64,000 nt of DNA. It comes from Perkinsus marinus ATCC 50983. Lineage: Eukaryota > Perkinsozoa > Perkinsida > Perkinsidae. The notes under the pieces were generated by a model. The model did no database searches. It was given only the letters and a program-made list of their open reading frames with translations, and was not told the origin of the DNA. Below, one piece after another: positions 33,611 through 45,170 of the stretch (its first letter is position 1; every line of letters begins with the position of its first letter). The DNA lies in NCBI RefSeq assembly GCF_000006405.1, contig NW_003215766.1, positions 651,687 to 715,686 of the forward strand. Direction: 5' to 3'. The translations under genes were made by a program, and so were the position numbers.

Positions 33611-35147
33611 GTTTATCGATAAACAAGGGCTTAACTTTGTTAGAATCGATGAAGATAATGGGAAAAATCTATGAAATCATTAACCGCTGATCCGCCTGCT
33701 ATAGCCACGTTGTGACACTTTGCACGACTTGTGTTCACACGATCTGTCTATGTGGTGTATGGCACCAATAAGGTTGGAGACTTGATGAAAATACCGCTAC
33801 GGATGTCGTGCGGTTCTATCATATGGTGCGACTTGTGAGGACCCAAGAAGTGTTCATTGCGATCTGGACTACCAACTGGATAGATTTCCAGCCGAGCTGC
33901 TTCATCGCCGTAATATCCCGTGCCATCGCCCGCACGCTATCTCCCTATCCTCAGAAGGAAATACCTTAACAAATAATCGACACCATTGAGATAATCTCGA
34001 TAGGAAGAAAGGTAGAGGAGCTTGAGTTTGAGACTCTTGGGGATATCTTCAGCTTAGAAGCATTCATATTTTCATCCTTGTACGCTACGCCACTATACTT
34101 GAGTATCCTTCACGTGGTAGTTGCAAGTCAATTGCAACAGACTTCGCAAGACTTTGCAAGTCAATTAGGACACTCTGATAACTTAGTAGTTACGACCACG
34201 CGGCCCACGACTTGGCCCAGGAAGGTCGCCTCCAGGTTGCTAGCGCAGACACACATAACTTGAAAGTCATGACGCTGGTACACAGAGAGAACCTTTCACA
34301 TGAGGGGGTCACCCGTTGACCAAATTCGGTTTACTGCCCTGGTCCAGCTTGGAACTCGCGTTGCCAACCGTCATCACGACCTTGCCGGATCTGCTAAGTC
34401 ATCACTTCTACCCCTTTTAAAGGCCTATTTCGCGTTTAGTAAGATCAATTTCGCAGGTCGAACGATCATTCGAGCCAAGATATGCCTTAGTAATATCAAA
34501 TTCCCCGGCGCGCTCGATAGAAAAATCAATTTCGACGACACGTGTCGTTAGTACAATCAATTTCGCCGGCACGTCTGGAGTAAGTTCCATTTCGACGAAG
34601 CGCGGGAATCAATTTTGCTGATAGGACATCCTGTGAAAAGCTGTTTAAAAGCTTTGAAACTGTTAAACAGCTTCAAAGCTCACTCATGTTCGTCATCATT
34701 TCGTTCGTCGAGGATGTTCAATCGTTATCATGCACATCCTCGCCGCGTTACGATTCGTCTCATTCGGTTACCCTTCTTCTCGTGGTCATCCTCCTCTGTT
34801 GAGTTCAAGTCCGTTATTCCTCTAACCACAACACTCATCGTTTCCTCATAACACTGCTACGAAGTTGAGTCCTTCACCCCAAAGGTGCCTATGGCGATTC
34901 GAGACTGAGAATCGTCGCTGATAGGAGAGTATAAGAAAGTAGAGACAGAGCATGGCGACGAAAGAGAGGGGTGGGGGGCCCACTGCTCATCAATTCAGAG
35001 TCGCGTCACCACGAACACGGGGCCGATTGCCACCAGGCGACTATAAAACACAAGAGAGTAGTACAGTAAAGAGAGACAGTTGGAGTGGTATTAAATCTCC
35101 CTCGTACCCTCCTCTTCCTTCTTGACGTTACGCTAGAGCTGAAGGGA
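33611..35147. repeat. Non-coding stretch with degenerate aatttcg repeats
   Basis: About 1.5 kb without a supported gene. From 34437 to 34615 a roughly 55-bp unit containing agtaagatcaatttcgc or atcaatttcg(c/a)cgg recurs four to five times with divergence. At 34630-34680 there are overlapping inverted repeats (gctgtttaa with ttaaacagc; aagctttgaa with ttcaaagct). Confidence 0.6.
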
Positions 35148-36208
35148 CTATACGCAGAGCCTATAGGTGACGTAGCGACCAGCGGTCTCCGAGGGACGGA
35201 TGATCTTCATAACCTGGCCTTTCTTCAAGCCGTAGTACCTGGCAGGAGAACTATCCAACTGTGAGATTACCATCGACAGTACCTCGCCACTGGGTCGGAA
35301 CTCTGTATTCTAGGCAGCTGATTTTCCTTCACCTTATACCTCTCGAGCAACAGACGCTTCTCCTGAGGATTGACACGAATCTTTTAGGTCCGTGGTGACA
35401 CGGTAGAGTCACCTCGGGCGTAAGGGGCTTGTGCTCCGGTACTAGCTCGTGATGGGTGATGTTCACAACCAATTCGGACTCGTTGAACACCTCTATTTCC
35501 ATCTGTGGACTGGCCTCCTGGATCTGAGGCGTGAAATCTCGAGGGACTTCCCTCTCTATAGGGTATCATTACAGCGGTCTTGGCAAATGCAGTGAGAGGC
35601 TGCTGGACCACTAGGATGGCTCGAGAGAGCCTCTGTTCCTCCATCTTCAGGGCGAGTCTGTGCGGAGAGGAAAGTGGACGGAAGTTCGGATGGGAATATC
35701 CTTACGTTCTGATCGGTTTCACACCAACACGTTTGTTTTCATCAGGGAAGAATACGATGAGTTGATCGCTGGGGTCGTCTTGTTTAGAGACCTGTAGATG
35801 CAGAGTCGGAAGGCGCTGTGGGAGGGGATGTAAGTACCAGTATGATGAGGTCGTGCCGGCCACCCTTCCTCTCTTGAATTTCATTCCACTGTTGAGCAAA
35901 GGACTCCTTGGTCTCGTTCAAGTACCTATGGATACTAGATGATACGCCAGGCTGTAGGCAGTAGTACTCAAGATGTGACGAAGGAGTGGTATGAAATAAA
36001 ATGTAATTCAGATTGGACTCGATCTGTCGCCCAGTGTGTGGACTTGAACTATCCGAAACTCCTCCATCGCAGCGCCAATTTTCCCACATTTTCCCACCAG
36101 CTATTACTTCTGAGCCACCACATATCCTCTATCCTGTAGCAGCTCGAAAATAGTCTTCCGTACGCGCCACAGACGGATGGTCGTGTCGTCAATAGGCCCT
36201 GACGACAT
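35148..36208 (-). CDS. RPB5: RNA polymerase subunit RPB5 (RPABC1)
   Basis: Minus-strand exons 36208-36108, 35925-35838, 35791-35706, 35657-35573, 35553-35413, 35380-35283 and 35238-35148 total 230 codons (229 residues; yeast Rpb5 has 215). Conserved blocks: [115 protein letters not shown] and [17 protein letters not shown]5 is shared by polymerases I, II and III. Introns are 182, 46, 48, 19, 32 and 44 bp. The 19-bp gap (35554-35572) has GT-AG ends but is too short for a normal intron. It could be a one-base frame break with 6 extra residues. The first intron (182 bp) starts with an element-like gtgggaaaatgtggg. Confidence 0.93.
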
Positions 36209-36323
36209 TTTTGAAGGGAATATCAATGGATTGCTTGGGCGCGCGCGGTATGACGAAGAGTGATTCCAAGGCTGGCTTTGGGTAGTGTCTTATCGAAACA
36301 GTTGTGTTAGGTTGTGTTACCTG

Positions 36324-37305
36324 ATGGCTTCTACTACTACACCGTTCGTTACTACTCCTACACCGTCTTCTACTACCAATAGTAGCAGAGATACACTTTT
36401 GATCGTCACCAGTGTGGCGATGGCAATAGCCACTCTGGCACTTGTCTTTATAGTAATACCCACACCTGGGAAAGTCTACAGGGTGGAGTATTGATGATGG
36501 GTCAGGTCCGCGTACTGGATAGGTGCTCACCTGGAAGTGGGTCTACAGTTGAATCGGAGCCTCGAAGGCGCGAAAGCCCTGCGGAAAGAGCTGAGCGCTT
36601 ACAAGATCTCATCGACGAGCAGGCCACGAGGCTGTCGTATCGGCTGTGGGTCTCCAAGAAACGCGGCTTGCTGAACTCAACGGAGGTAGACACTTTCATC
36701 GAAGCCTCATTTCGATATCATTATAGGAAACTGCTGAGGACGCAGCGAAGGCCGATGAGGAGGCTAGTGTTGGAGCTCAAAAAATTCCATCATTTTCCAT
36801 GAAGTCAGTATCGTTCAATCTGGGTGCTGATGTGGTGAGCTCTGATGAGCCACCTTCCACGGAGGGCGCAGGAGAGGATAACGAGTAGGATAGAAGGCAT
36901 GGGTCGTCTCCGATGGGGGTATGGTCAGATCGGACTGGACTTGCGACTGTGCTATATGCCTGGGAGAATTCGAGAATGATGAAATGGTTTGCGAACTTAA
37001 ATGTGGTCACATTTTTCACGAAGAATGCGTTCACGGGTAATAACATTTCCCAGTGGTAGTGTGTACGACTTCTTGCCCTCAGGTGGTTCGTCAGTTCTCG
37101 CAAACCTCGTTGTCCTGTATGCAGGATGGAGGTTGGTGGAAGCCTGAGTTCACCGTGGTGTGGTATTGGTGTTGGTCAGGTTAAATCTGAGAAGGACGAT
37201 GTAGAGGACGTCGAGCAATCCTCTAACGTGCCTGAGCAATCTGTCTCCGACCTCGAAGGCAGCGATGGGTTGACTCATAGAATGCAACCCGTGATTGCGA
37301 TTTAA
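36324..37305 (+). CDS. Membrane RING-H2 finger protein A
   Basis: The N-terminus MASTTTPFVTTPTPSSTTNS is Thr/Ser-rich, followed by one membrane helix (TLLIVTSVAMAIATLALVFI). A charged helical region follows (SPAERAERLQDLIDEQATRL ... RLWVSKKRGLLN), then a RING-H2 finger: CAICLGEF, CELKCGHIFHEEC, WF, PRCPVC. An acidic tail ends GLTHRMQPVIAI. Zinc ligand order is C-x2-C, C-x-H-x2-H-x2-C, C-x2-C, the E3 ligase type found in many membrane-anchored RING proteins. An intron of about 43 bp interrupts the finger after the second His/Cys group (near 37036-37082). A paralogue lies 1.2 kb downstream. Confidence 0.8.
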
Positions 37306-38493
37306 TAGAAGCTTTTGTATCAGCTCGATTTCACCCTTATTAATCGTTACTCCTTACCGTATGCTGTAACATGTTGTCATCTCTAGATGGGATCAGCTTA
37401 GTTTTTGAAAGATGGTGCCGTTCCTGCGAACGGGGTCGTTCTTCTATGAGTACCCTCGCGCCTAAACGGCCGCTTTACGTTTCATTGTCATTCGATGATG
37501 GCTTGGAGTTATTAGTTCGCCCAGGGAGGGTGGAGCACGCCATCTGACGAATAGAAGTGATCGGTTTTACATGAGAGTAGGGAAGGATGAATATCTTCTT
37601 GGATATTTATTGGACGCTTTCTTGTATTGTTCATCGTGTGTGCACTGCGTTGATCATGTTTTCTCTAGCGTCTCATAGTAGCAGGCTAGACAGTATTGCT
37701 GCTCGACCGAGACAAAAATGGCGATGTTTTGTGATGAGTAGTGTCGATGATGTTCATTCCAGAGAGTCCCAGACGACAGCGGCCTTGTTCATCATTATAG
37801 GAAGCAGGGGTCATAAGTATCTGCTCATAGCTGGGTGTTGTCGCTCTAGCGATTGGAGTTTGGGTACGTCAAGGAAACCCCTCGGGGACTTCATTTGACG
37901 CTGGCTCTTATGTAGGGGGGTACACAGGGGAATGGGATGGATATGCTGATAAAGAGTCCAACAGGGCGACATGCAGACAGGTGTTGTCGTTACTACAACG
38001 GAAATGCAAATGTGAGGAGTATCGGACGTTACACCGCAGGCGATGCAGGGACTCATCCGAAGTAGTAAAACTACTATCACTATTGCTCCTTGGCTTGCTT
38101 CTCGGAACACGAAGTGCTTGGATGGCAATGAGGATGTCGTGAAGTGCTACTATGAGTGCTACTATATGTGCTACTATACGGCCCGCAGCTGTGTTTGCCG
38201 AAATGTATCGCATTATAGCAGTAGAGTGAATTCCTATGTACTCAGTACAGTACCTCTATGGTGGTGTTCAACATCCCTGCTATTCTTCCATTTTTTTAGA
38301 GTAAAACAACAAGACTGCATGTTCGTTATGTGATTGCTACACAGGGACTCGCGACCTGATGGTGGTTCACACCTTTAGCCTTTTCTAAATAACTAGGATG
38401 GTTAAGTTGTGCTGTGCGTCGTACTCTATGGATTGGTGTATACGGGAGGGATGTTGTGTTAGTCTCCCTTTTGTAAGAACGCCTATCATCAAT
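37306..38493. other. Spacer between the RING-H2 paralogues
   Basis: About 1.2 kb without a supported gene. At 37972-38014 an ATG opens MQTGVVVTTTEMQM, resembling the Thr-rich starts of the flanking RING proteins, but it soon stops. It may be a relic third copy. A short tandem of tgctactat(a/g)(t/g) units sits at about 38145-38178. Confidence 0.45.
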
Positions 38494-39504
38494 ATGATCA
38501 TCATCACTACTACTACCCCAACAATGGTAGCAATAGCATCTGTGACCGAGGACTCACAGTCAGAGACACACAAGACACTTTATATGATCATCGCGGCTAT
38601 AGCCGCCATTGCTGTCATGGGATCTGTCTTTCTGGTAGGCCGCTCAACGCGCAGTACATCGATAGTTGTTGTTGATGTTCAGCTCCGAGTGTATTTCTGT
38701 GGCTCATCTGAGCGTGGTGAATCGTATGATGAAGAATGCCAGGACCCAACGACGAGGCGGAAGAGGCGACTGAAGTCGTTGGTGGAGGAGAAGACTCTTC
38801 GTGCGGAGTACAAGGACTATAAGCTCTTGCAACGAAGTCGGATGAGCACTATGGTATGCTGGCGAGTGGCGTTACAATGAGGATTGTTGTTGACTCTTGG
38901 ACGGTTGTTCTTATAGTGATGATATTGTGATCGATGTGGTTGAGGACATCGTGGCGGTTCACAGGTCTCTTCCTTCGACGAGGGCTCCTTGTATGAAACC
39001 TCAGCCGAAGCTGACTCGGTCATCACCGGTAGAGGGATGGCCTCCTCTATGTTCCACTTGGAGAACGATGATGACGCTGAGGAGTTGTACCCGTCAGGAA
39101 AAATGTAAGCACGAGGTTAGTCGTACTGGGGGTGATTTCATGTGTCTAGGGGTGCTGGAAGAGCAACGGAGTGCGCAGTTTGTCTCGGCGAATATAAGTC
39201 TGATGACCTCGTGTGTGAGCTCGAATGTGGTCATGTGTTCCATGAGGATTGCCTTTTCAAGTAGCATCCATAATTTTGTGGCGCGCGGTCACGACTCTCG
39301 ATCATTTTAGGTGGTTCCTGAGGTCCGGCAACGCCCAGTGCCCGCTCTGTCGCTATAATGTAAGTAATCATCTCGCTCTCTGTTCGGGTATGATGTCTCT
39401 CTCAGTTGGAGGACGAGTCGAATCCCCTTCCTCCTCCCCCTCTGGATAGTCTCCAGTCAGAAGATGGCCCTATTGTAGGGTTATCCCGGTTGAATAACGT
39501 GTGA
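38494..39504 (+). CDS. Membrane RING-H2 finger protein B
   Basis: Paralogue of the gene at 36324-37305 with the same layout. It has a Thr-rich start MIIITTTTPTMVAIAS, a membrane helix (LYMIIAAIAAIAVMGSVFLV), a basic helical region (RRKRRLKSLVEEKTLRAEYK), a RING-H2 finger CAVCLGEYKSDDLVCELECGH then VFHEDC and WFLRSGNAQCPLC, and a Pro-rich tail ending GLSRLNNV. All eight zinc ligands are present. An intron again falls between the central His/Cys group and the WF segment (about 39259-39310). That shared position supports tandem duplication of the pair. The intron holds a gtggcgcgcggtca string also found near 48381. Confidence 0.8.
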
Positions 39505-41041
39505 TGATGCCTTGATGATGATATCAAGCACCACAATTTTGCATCCCTGCCCTACTGCGTATCCAGGCGAATTTTGATGCTGACCTCGCACGCCTGATTA
39601 TAGCTATGACCCGCTTTTTACTGTTCTTTTCCTTCTATGACTAGTGCTGCTCTTAGCTTGCGATTAATTTTATAAGCCCGTTCCTACTGCTAGCACTACT
39701 TCGAAGGACTGTCATAAGTACTCTACTATATCCTACCCTTGGTTTCTCTGTCCACCTATCGGTGTTCCCGATAGTATGTATTATTTTGGTCAGTGATGAT
39801 GGTGCCAGGCGTCATCATGTGCAGCATTCAGTTCGTTGTCATCGCAGTGGTGCCGTATTTGATTGTACGACTGTTCTATTTGCGGTCAACCAATGTTGTC
39901 GTCTTTTTTGTGCACTAGTAGCATCTCATCTTAACTGTTTCTCGAGTTAATAGCTTCCGTAGGGGAGAGAAAGCCGTGTACAAGCACCGCTTCATCGGCA
40001 TAGTCTTATCGTGCAACAGTGGAGATGATTCACATGTATGCATCGATTGTTGATAGTATGTTGTCATTATGGGTTCGTAAGTGTATAACCTATGATAGTA
40101 ACTCCATCTCAGTAGTGGTGCATAACGCCTTTTTTCAATCATCCCTTCATATTGCGTTCATCAGTGTGCGCGTGACACCGTATTGTGCGCTATGTGTTGG
40201 GGTCCCAACCATACTAGCAACGCGACGAGATGAGGATATGTGTGAGCTGCACTTAGATCTACTTCTAAGCTATTGTCCTATGTCTCGATCAGGCCATGGG
40301 CGTTGGCGGAATATACGAAGAGCGCAGCGGAGAGTGGAGGCTCCTTACACTGTGTGCTGTCTATTTTGAAGTAGCAGCATGCGTTACCTAGCTCGGCAGA
40401 TGAGCTACATGAATCCAGCGTATTTCGTAACAGTACATACTGGAGTTTTACCCGAGAAATGAAAAAACTAGTGAAAAACATAGCTCCACAGTTCATTTGG
40501 CGGAAAACATATGAGAGCAGTGGACAACGCGTAGAATACGTGATGTGTTCTACGTGAAATCGGGTGATTTGCCTAATAAAATTCGCGAAGTGTTTTCAGT
40601 TCACTTCACGTTTTCACATGGAGTATTATACTACTCCACATGGAGCGGGGGATTTCCGACCTGGACAACTATCGGGCTGGGAATTGTGAGAATGAGACTA
40701 AGAAGTGTACACATGTTCTCGCCAGTAATCCTCGCTGTTCGAGGAGGCCGGTGTACACATTACTATTGGATATAATCAGTCACTTCACCATATAAATTTC
40801 AAAATCTGTTACATAATTAGTTGTATAATTTGATAAATAACAGATCGATATATAGTATTGCATACGCCATGTGTACATTTCATATCAGAACAACATATTG
40901 GGATGAATCGAGTTTAATCGCGATCATGTTAGAGAGTAGAATGATTATTAATACGCTCTTACTGGCCGCAGCGACATTTCACTTGAATGGGCGAGTTGAG
41001 CCATTTCTTGCCTTTGAGTATTGGATTTTGTTCCATCGTCA
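39505..41041. other. No gene supported; locally AT-rich
   Basis: About 1.5 kb. A 116-codon frame at 40019-40369 (+) is mirrored by frames on the other strand and has no recognisable motif. Around 40615-40645 there is an imperfect palindrome (catggagtat ... actccacatg). 40780-40870 is AT-rich. Confidence 0.45.
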
Positions 41042-42491
41042 ATGGTCGGCCAAGCACCGCAGCAAAAAGACCATGACCGTTTCGGGCTCATCACCAAAGG
41101 TACGTAGATCCTCCATCTTTGTCTGGTTGAACAGTCGGCTCAGATTTCGCTACTCTTTTTGGCCTACGAGAAGTACGTCTCCTAAGCGTGCTGCCGTCAG
41201 AACGAGATGAGAATTTCCTGTCGATGGTGACACCACATACTTCTGGCGATGAAATACAAGTCGTTGTTAAAATATTCGAGGCTGACATTGATGCCATCAC
41301 GTTGAGGTAAGGGAGTCCTTTCCTTCCTCGAGTATCAGCAGCCGGCATCAGCGCGGAGCTGCGGTCTGATTCCGGTTCTACGAGATCCGCTCGCTCTCCT
41401 CACGCGGATCGGATCCATCAACAGGTTGCGTTTGCGAGGCTTATCGGCAGTCTCGAAGGACCACGCTGGTCTCGTCCAGACCATAATTCCTCCTTTGCCG
41501 GGCAAGGGCGACTACTGCGTCGAGATCGATGGTCGCTTCGTTGCCGTGGTTGAATTCCTCCCGGGTAGGTATCGTCCTTACTCCTCCGAGTTCATTGATG
41601 TGTAGCTATCAGGCCAGCCTCTCGCTGACTACTGTCGCTCTAACAAAGTGGCTGTTGATCTGTTGAAGTCTATCGGACGGGCAGTGGGGGTCATTGGCAC
41701 GTGCTTGGACCGGGAGTTTCTAGAGATTCCGCGCGAGCTTGATCTCCCTGATTTCACATGGGATATCAGAAACTACTCTAAAGTCCGACTTCCTCATCAT
41801 TTCAAGAACGAGCGAATCTCCTCAGGTTGTCGCCGCGAATGCGCATCTCATTGCCGATGAAGAACTACGGAAAATAGTCATATCGCAGACAGAGGCAGCA
41901 AGCGGGGCTCTCCGTGGATTGGAACTCCCTTGCCAAGTCTGCCAAAATGATGCCAATGAGTAACAGGTGTTGAGAACGTCGTCATCGAGGTGTGCCTTGT
42001 CCAGATACAACATCATCATAAGCGAACTCGAGGGAGAAAGAAGATCAGTCGGAATTTTGGACTTCGGTGACCTGTAGGTCAGTCTCAGGAGTTCCCTGAA
42101 GTATGGTGTGCTCAGGTGTCTCACTTACCGTGTGGCAGACATTGCTATATGTCTGGCCTACCTTTGGCTGGTCTTGGTAGACCAATGGCAACCGGCTGAG
42201 CTTGCTCAAGCGGTGATGTCTGGTTTCAAGTCGGAATTACATTTGACAGATGATGAAAAGAAGGCTTTGATCCCTCTCGCGGTGGGTAGGCTTGCTCACG
42301 ACAAGCGATGTCCGCTCCTTTCGATCGCAGCGTGTCATTCGAGTGCACTGTAACTACACGCTCACTCTTCCACACATGTCACTTTGAATACTACAGGGAC
42401 CTGTGCGACAGAGTGGGGTTGTTGGAAAAATCTCTCCCTTGCGGAACTGCAAACTGCCTTCTCGATAATCGAGACTCGACTCGGACATTGA
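41042..42491 (+). CDS. Aminoglycoside-phosphotransferase-fold kinase (hydroxylysine kinase-like)
   Basis: The start MVGQAPQQKDHDRFGLITK is followed by EIQVVVKIFEADIDAI, LRLRGLSAVSKDHAG, DYCVEIDGRFVAVVEFLPG, SIGRAVGVIGTCLDRE, LDLPDFTWDIRNYSK, a catalytic-loop-like CQNDANE, ENVVI, VGILDFGDL, and the C-lobe TYRVADIAICLAYLW and LTDDEKKALIPLAVGRLA. This order matches the HYKK/AGPHD1 branch of the APH superfamily, which phosphorylates small amines such as 5-hydroxylysine. The catalytic loop reads QND where family members have HND or HGD; the Asp is kept. Between that loop and DFGDL no splice model keeps the frame cleanly (TAA at about 41961). The gene may be decayed or the sequence may have base errors. 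The stop at 42491 is provisional. Confidence 0.7.
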
Positions 42492-43030
42492 GAGTTTATT
42501 TGTCTGCTCTCTTCAGATTGCCCGAATATGCGTATCTATCTCTGTGGGGGCAAGGAACATCGCTCAGCAGCCGGAGAACACATATCACCGAGTCTCCCAA
42601 GCCAATGCTATCAAGTTGATGAAGTCGACTTGGCTTGATGTTATTTGGCGCATGCAATAATGTTTCAACGTGCCACGTATTGATTCAGCGTTCAACGATA
42701 GAATTACTTGCGAGATATTCGTCGAGTCTGAGTGTAGGAGAGCGATTAAATAGGAGAGACTGCAGCGCACCGCTTGGCCAACCGCTGACCAGCTCTCCGG
42801 GGTGAACCTTCTGAATGCGCTCCTACAAATTTTTGGTTTGCTAGATAGCTCCAGGGAGAACTTCTCCCTAGGATAATCCTGGGCGGAAGGATCGGTCACT
42901 TGCTACTGATATTGCTATAGCTGTGGTTGGGTGGTCGGTTTCCAAGTTGCTATAGCAACTAGCTATACCTGTTGCTGAACATGAAATAGATGCTCAAGCT
43001 GAGCAGAGCAAACCTATGAAATACCACCGA

Positions 43031-43130
43031 NNNNNNNNNNNNNNNNNNNNNNNNNNNNNNNNNNNNNNNNNNNNNNNNNNNNNNNNNNNNNNNNNNNNNN
43101 NNNNNNNNNNNNNNNNNNNNNNNNNNNNNN
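43031..43130. other. Assembly gap (100 N)
   Basis: Exactly 100 N, the conventional scaffold gap of unknown true size. Sequence on either side shows no gene that obviously spans it. Confidence 0.99.
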
Positions 43131-45170
43131 CACACACACTCCTGTTGACCGTAAACATGCCATCGAATCCATGCAGACTAAACCTAAATTTGGTGGTGGA
43201 TGGTACGAGATCGCCAACGGGACTCACAAGGGTTGAGAGGAATGTCAGACCAACGATTGTCAGACCAATCGTCAGGCTAATCGTTGCCGGTGCGTAGTAG
43301 AAGACACGCAAAGAGTTGACTATGCATTTGAAGATGTGTCGAATTTGGAGTAGAAAGGGGAAAAATTAGTTACCGTGGGAATTCCGCTGGAAGATTCGAA
43401 GGATGTTGTGAACCAGGGTGTCAATTATGGATAAGGTCTTAGCGTTGATATATTAACTGTCTGCCGAATCATACAAGAAGACTTTAGGAAGGTGGTAGAA
43501 GATTAGTATGATGTACAGCAGCACAAAGTTGAGTTAAACTTCATGTGAAACACAGCGGTAAGTTGAATAATATCACAGGCATCATAGAAATCGGATAATT
43601 GTGACGATATTGTCAATTGCGATAGATTGGCCGGGAGATTAGTAGTAGAACCGGCAACTCGTTGTAGTTCTGAACCAGTAACTCGTTGTTCTTCGTCAAC
43701 AAAATCAATGAATCTACGACATCACTCGCAGTAGTCATCAGAGGCATCACTTCGATTAACGTATTGACGAAGCGAACAGATTCTCCGCATGATTTAGAAT
43801 CCAAATCTGGATGATGCGGCTGTCCGCTAGTAGCAATCGATCGACCTAAGGCTACGGTTAGCGCTGGTTAGCTCCTCAATACTTCGTCAGGCTGCGCGGC
43901 ACAAATTTTTCTCTTCGCAGCATAAACTCCCCCGTGACCAAGATTCGGATAAATCCATGCCCTTGAGGGATTTAACACATTCTCAAGGCGCGCTTCCTTG
44001 CTCGTCCTGGTTTTTCTTCTCAAGGACTCCGCTGAGAACTCAAGAACTCTATGATGCGCCCCCTCTTGAGTACGGCCATTACATCGGGTTTCTGGTTCAC
44101 ATGGGTAACATCTTGAGCCTGGATGATAGTTTCAGCCTGAAACTTTCAGGTCTCCCGTCGGGTTTCGGGTTTCCCTTTCTCCGGTTTCACCTGTGTTTCT
44201 TCGTTTTCGGGAGGAGCCGTAGTCTGGATTGTACTTGCATTACAGCCATTACCCGGATAACAGCCCGAGACCCGACCTCTGATGAGTCAGTCAAAACTCC
44301 GAGTAGTCTGTAGATTGGACCGACGTGCTGCCGATTGCATGCACTTGTGCTAGCTCAAGGATGATGACTATCGATTGATGACTGTTACATCAACATGAGC
44401 CCTTTATCAAAAGATAGTGCGTTCCCTTTAGGTATGAGGCTCGTATGCATTGCATAAAGCGACAATATTACCATTTTTTTGGAGTTATTCGATCTCGATA
44501 CTCTAGTGAATACATCAGAATGCGTCACAATCTCTTCCCCTCAGGTGGTGACATCTCAAGAAGCCACCTCATCTAAAATGACTTCTAGTAGGGTATTTGA
44601 CTTCCTCCACTTTGATCTTCTTGACATCCCTTGGGGACAGTCTCACAGAAGCTGCGACATTACCAGTAGTTGATAGCTTACCATCGTAATCGGTCGGTAG
44701 TAATGCCATCAGCTTTCGATTCTCGAATCAAGTCGAAGGTTCATATACCATCGCAACGATGCTCATTTCTCGCTCCAGCTTTGCACGCAGAGGGCGAACG
44801 TTGTCCCAACCGCGCTGTTCATGCATTCTGCAGAAATAGTGACCGGCCTCCAAGAATTTAGTGACGGAATCTTATTATTCTCCGAGCATGTGGGTACTGC
44901 GAGCAAACCAAGAAAACAACGCATTCAAGGACGTTTTAAGGTCCAAAAATACGCAAAAACGTCAACGATTTAGAGTTGAATTAACGCAGAAAACGGATGA
45001 GGCAAAGCGTTGACGATGTAAGTTTACGCAGGACACACCGTTGTATATACATGTGAAAACTCCACACTATGAGCAGAGAAAAAAGTGAAATTTGATGCAC
45101 GATGACAATCGTTGGAGGTTTTCCTATAGTTTTGGACAGAGCGTACTTAGCTTTAGAAATCTCCATCATC
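43131..45170. other. No gene supported; small repeats
   Basis: About 2 kb. Near 43235-43285 the words gtcagaccaa and cgatt/aatcg recur as direct and inverted repeats. At 43650-43690 aactcgttgt occurs twice. At about 44155-44180 the string gtcgggtttcgggtt is the reverse complement of sequence flanking the 47-bp minisatellite. A 118-codon frame at 43957-44313 covers this repeat and has no other support. Confidence 0.45.

Noticed and set aside
40019-40369. Relic RING gene suggested by a DMCELHLDL segment
   Set aside because: Only a few residues resemble the CELxCGH core and no zinc ligand order follows.
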